Assembly: GCA_903921965.1 (NCBI GenBank)
Contig: CAIXSE010000814.1
Coordinates: 1 to 8,430 of the forward strand
From: an uncultured Thermoleophilia bacterium
Lineage (GTDB): Bacteria; Actinomycetota; Thermoleophilia; UBA2241
Direction: 5' to 3'
DNA: 8,430 bases
A model generated the notes under the pieces. It ran no database searches and was not told where the DNA came from. It saw only the letters and a list, made by a program, of their open reading frames with translations. Numbering within the stretch: position 1 is the stretch's first letter; every line of letters begins with the position of its first letter. The translations under genes were made by a program, and so were the position numbers. Below, one piece after another: positions 6,184 through 8,430 of the stretch.

Positions 6184-6703
6184 CTACCCCCGGGCCTTGC
6201 CCGCTGCGCCGTCCTCCCTGCCCGCCCCGAACACGTCGCGACAATACCGCACGCTCTCCACCACCGCAGCCTCGGCCATCGCCAGGGCCCTCGGCAGGTC
6301 GTCGAAGGGGATCTCCGGGTCGTTCTCGATGATGAGGCGGTCGCACCGCGAGAGGTCGCGGATGACCTCGTACGCCCGGCGCACGTCGAGGTCGCCCTGC
6401 CCCAGGGGCGCCCCGACCAGCCGGTACCCCGTCGACCCCGGTGTCACGCGTTCATCGCGGAAGTGGTTCGTGAACGCGCGCGGCGCGATGACCTCGATGG
6501 CGCGCATGACATCTTCGAGCATCGGCCCGGCGTTCATGGTGTCCACGCACGCGCCGACGGCGGGGTGGCCGCCCTGGTCGAGCAGCCAGACGAGCTCGTC
6601 GGCGAAGAGGTCGGTGTGGTTCTCCACGGCGCCTGTCGTCGCCGATCCAGGTCTGCGCCGTGCCGAACGCGTTCAGGCTGCAGTTGTGCAGGCCGAGCAG
6701 CAT
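6184..6703 (-). pseudogene. Broken sugar-phosphate isomerase/epimerase (AP-endonuclease-2 type TIM barrel)
   Basis: A good start survives: ATG 6701-6703 with GGGAGG (6708-6713) 4 nt upstream, encoding 'MLLGLHNCSLNAFGTAQTW', a normal first strand. After about 23 codons this frame runs into Arg-rich nonsense. The homologous sequence resumes in another frame at about 6630-6625 with 'VENHTDLFADELVWLLDQGG' and continues to TAG at 6184-6186. Only about 170 residues are represented, against some 280-300 in the family, so roughly the second to fourth barrel repeats are missing and the join is out of frame. The retained part holds all four expected metal ligands: Glu in 'ENHTD', Asp in 'CVDTMN', His in 'NHFRD' and Glu in 'IENDPE'. 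The frame of the C-terminal part has a stop just upstream, so a single base error would not restore a full protein. The gene lies between the MttB-like gene (62 nt) and the lyase (33 nt). Translation of the C-terminal half from GTG 6625-6627 is possible but lacks a good ribosome site. Confidence 0.75.
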
Positions 6704-6765
6704 GGCCCCTCCCGGCGAGTCGCTTTCGGCGGCCGCGCAGCCTCTGCGCCGGCGCCCGCCGGCCG

Positions 6766-8181
6766 TCACGCGTCGGCGGCGGCGAGCTCCGCGGCCACGA
6801 TGGTGTCCAGCCCGGCGACCTGGACCGGCGAGAGCTCGAACGCGCGCGCCTCGCCGCGCAGGCGCGCGACCCTGGCACGCACGCGGTCGAGCAGGGTCGT
6901 CGCGCCCTCGTTCGTCCAGCGCTCGAAGCCGGCGTCGTCGAACAGCTCGCTGGTCCAGAACTCGCGGTAGTGCCTGCGCGTGTACTTCGAGCCCAGGTGG
7001 TTGCCGCCGGGGCCGGCGGCGGCGATCTCGTCGAGCGCGAGGGCGTGGTCGTCCAGCGCGACCTCGCGCATGAAGGCCCTGGCGTAGCCGACGAGCTCGT
7101 CGCCGAGCACGATCGACTCGTACGAGCTCTGCATGCCGTCCTCGAGGTAGCCGATGTCGTGCAGCAGCGTGGCGCGGGAGAGGCCGCCGAGCATCGTCGT
7201 GAGGGCGGCCTCCGCCGACCACTGCTCGTCGAGCACCTTGGACTCGGAGTCGGCCGCGTACGAGAAGCTCGGGAGGCCGTAGTGCCGCGCCAGGTCGGTG
7301 CAGGCCTGGAGGGCGAGGCACGCCTCGGGCAGCGTGTACGGGTCGCCGTTCATGGTGCGCATGTCCATGGCGCCGCCGCCGGCGCCGTAGACGAACGGCG
7401 CCCCGGGGCGCACGTGCTGGTGCAGCACCAGGCCGCTGAGGACCTCGGCGTTGGCGACCAGCACGGTCGCCGCGACCGACCGCGGCGCGGTGGAGCCGGC
7501 GCAGGGCGCCGGCGCGTAGATCAGCGGGATCTGCAGCTCGGCGCAGGCGGTCACCTTCGAGAGCGCCTCCGCGTCGTGCTGCAGCGGCGGCGACGGCATG
7601 GCGTAGACGACGATGCTGTCACGCTCGCCGGCGATCGCCGCCATCTCCTGGAGGCGCGCGAGCCGCTTGCCGTTGATCGGCGTGAGCAGCAGAGGCTTGC
7701 GCGTGCCCTTGAGCAGCGCGGCGAGGTGCGCGACGTCGTCGACGGCCGCGTCCACGTCCTCCGGCGACGCCATGGTCATGGCGAAGTCGAGGTTCGGCAG
7801 CTTCTCGACGAGCGCCGCCATGCCCTCGATGTCGGCCAGCACGGCGCGGCGCCGCACGTGGGTGTCGGGGTCGCGCACGTACAGGCAGTCCGACCCCGTG
7901 CCCCAGAAGACCTCGCCGTCACGCAGCACGAGGGGCCGGGCGTCCCCGCCGCGAGGCTTGACGACCCACTCGCGCGGCGCCGACGCCAGCGCCCGCTCGA
8001 CCAGCTCCGGCGCGAAGCGCACGCGCGTGCCCCGCACGTCGGCGCCGAGCTCCGCGAAGAGGCGCAGCGAGACGTCGTCCTGCAGCACCTCGACGCCGAC
8101 GCCGGCGAGGAGCGTCAGCGTCGCTTCGTGAAGCCGAGCGCAGTCGGCGTCGTTCCAGAGCATGAGGGTCGCGAGCGGCAT
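6766..8181 (-). CDS. Trimethylamine methyltransferase (MttB) family protein, non-pyrrolysine, copy 2
   Basis: A 471-residue soluble TIM-barrel protein, paralogous to the gene at 2038-3453 and identical to it in length. The two align almost without gaps: 'GTGSDCL' is at residues 94-100 in both, 'YAMPSPPLQH' matches 'YAMPTPPLVH', 'NAEVLSGLV' matches 'DAEMLSGLV', and 'PGAPFVYG' is shared. In a 70-residue stretch starting at 'LLHDIGY' I count 41 identities by hand. No in-frame TAG is present, so it is a non-pyrrolysine member. Start ATG 8179-8181 has AAGGA (8186-8190) 4 nt upstream and begins at the same point as its paralogue. It lies 101 nt after an ABC solute-binding protein gene and upstream of the broken TIM-barrel gene and the lyase-like gene, all on the same strand, suggesting an uptake-plus-catabolism operon. 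The likely role is demethylation of a methylated amine with a corrinoid partner encoded elsewhere. Ser/Cys/Trp differences from copy 1 around the barrel suggest a different substrate, but that is inference. Confidence 0.93.
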   Translation of the reverse strand: MPLATLMLWNDADCARLHEATLTLLAGVGVEVLQDDVSLRLFAELGADVRGTRVRFAPELVERALASAPREWVVKPRGGDARPLVLRDGEVFWGTGSDCLYVRDPDTHVRRRAVLADIEGMAALVEKLPNLDFAMTMASPEDVDAAVDDVAHLAALLKGTRKPLLLTPINGKRLARLQEMAAIAGERDSIVVYAMPSPPLQHDAEALSKVTACAELQIPLIYAPAPCAGSTAPRSVAATVLVANAEVLSGLVLHQHVRPGAPFVYGAGGGAMDMRTMNGDPYTLPEACLALQACTDLARHYGLPSFSYAADSESKVLDEQWSAEAALTTMLGGLSRATLLHDIGYLEDGMQSSYESIVLGDELVGYARAFMREVALDDHALALDEIAAAGPGGNHLGSKYTRRHYREFWTSELFDDAGFERWTNEGATTLLDRVRARVARLRGEARAFELSPVQVAGLDTIVAAELAAADA

Positions 8182-8237
8182 GGGGTCCTTTCCGTCGGCG
8201 GTGCCGTGAGACGCCGGAGCGCCCGGCGAGGCGCCGG

Positions 8238-8270
8238 CGGGGGAGGGGGCGCGGCGCGCCCCCTCCCCCG
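8238..8270. terminator. 33-nt near-perfect hairpin after the solute-binding protein gene
   Basis: Two 16-nt arms (8238-8253 and 8255-8270) are exact inverted repeats around one central base; both arms are G-run/C-run sequence broken by a single A:T pair, ending in GCG/CGC. In practice about 13 bp would pair with a 5-nt loop. On the minus strand it starts 12 nt after the TGA of the transporter gene and ends 56 nt before the next ATG. No T-run follows on either side, so it may not be a classical terminator. A partial terminator or a 3' mRNA-stabilising stem, as often found after abundant binding-protein genes, is equally likely. Confidence 0.65.
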
Positions 8271-8282
8271 GGCTCTGTCAGG

Positions 8283-8430
8283 TCACTCCGTGAAGTGCGC
8301 GGTCGTGAACAGCGTCTGCGACCAGTCCGGCAGCAGGGTGATGCCCTGCACCGTGTCGGGCTGGGCCGCGAGCCCCTCGGTGACGAGGAAGTTGATCATC
8401 GGCACCTCGTCCATGAGGATCTGCTGCGCC
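8283..8430 (-). CDS. ABC transporter solute-binding protein, family 5 (DppA/OppA-like), C-terminal end only
   Basis: Only the last 48 codons and the TGA (8283-8285) are in the window; the 5' end lies beyond the right edge. The visible protein begins 'AQQILMDEVPMINFLV' and ends 'SQTLFTTAHFTE'. The pattern of an alpha helix leading to 'Q.IL.DEVP.I' and then a hydrophobic strand and a 'V.GI...P' turn is the usual ending of family-5 periplasmic or lipoprotein binding proteins, which bring peptides, opines, nickel or other amines to an ABC importer. Its place at the head of the unit with the MttB-like and lyase-like genes suggests it binds the substrate they degrade. With so little sequence the family call is likely but not certain. 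Confidence 0.6.
   Translation of the reverse strand, partial: AQQILMDEVPMINFLVTEGLAAQPDTVQGITLLPDWSQTLFTTAHFTE

Noticed and set aside
5471..6970. Plus-strand 499-residue frame opposite the lyase-like and broken isomerase genes
   Set aside because: Ser/Ala/Arg-rich antisense shadow with no domain signature; both genes under it are supported by homology and ribosome sites.
6452..7321. Minus-strand 289-residue frame spanning the start of the broken isomerase
   Set aside because: Only its internal part from ATG 6703 (first roughly 23 codons) is homologous; the rest is a shadow of the MttB-like gene in another frame.

Overview
The window is very GC-rich, about 70% or more by eye, with strong third-position G/C, Shine-Dalgarno start sites and tight gene spacing. 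It is bacterial, but nothing in it fixes the phylum; a high-GC soil or marine lineage is likely. All confident genes are catabolic enzymes or transport, typical of an accessory degradation island. I see no rRNA, tRNA, CRISPR array, transposase or integrase.

Layout: three transcription units. (A) Minus strand, 1-1683: a D-2-hydroxyacid dehydrogenase-family gene (733-1683) followed 22 nt later by the 5' part of an aconitase X (AcnX/DUF521) large-subunit gene that runs off the left edge (1-710). (B) Plus strand, 2038-4706: a non-pyrrolysine trimethylamine-methyltransferase (MttB) family protein (2038-3453), then a cytoplasmic reductive-dehalogenase-like corrinoid/iron-sulfur protein (3525-4706). 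Units A and B diverge from a 354-nt gene-free region with a plausible sigma-70-type promoter on each strand and a short dyad between them. (C) Minus strand, 8430-4729: the 3' end of a family-5 ABC transporter solute-binding protein (8283-8430), a 33-nt near-perfect hairpin, a second MttB-family paralogue (6766-8181), a broken sugar-phosphate isomerase/epimerase-type TIM-barrel gene (6184-6703), and a divergent member of the histidine/aromatic ammonia-lyase fold family (4729-6150). Units B and C converge, with 22 nt between their stop codons.

How the parts may fit together (inference): two MttB-family enzymes, an ABC binding protein and a lyase-fold enzyme suggest uptake and breakdown of a quaternary or methylated amine, such as an amino-acid betaine. 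The lyase lacks the Ala-Ser-Gly triplet that forms the MIO electrophile (it reads Ala-Ser-Asp with one residue deleted) and has Leu where the family has a catalytic Tyr. It is therefore unlikely to be an ordinary ammonia-lyase. Ergothionase, a member of this fold family that eliminates trimethylamine from the betaine ergothioneine, is a known precedent, and release of trimethylamine would fit the MttB-like neighbours. AcnX (dehydration of hydroxy acids or hydroxyprolines) and the 2-hydroxyacid dehydrogenase could handle the remaining carbon skeleton. The reductive-dehalogenase-like protein is the only recognisable corrinoid-binding candidate in the window. No MttC-like corrinoid protein, RamA-like activase or RdhB anchor is present. 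The substrate is unknown.
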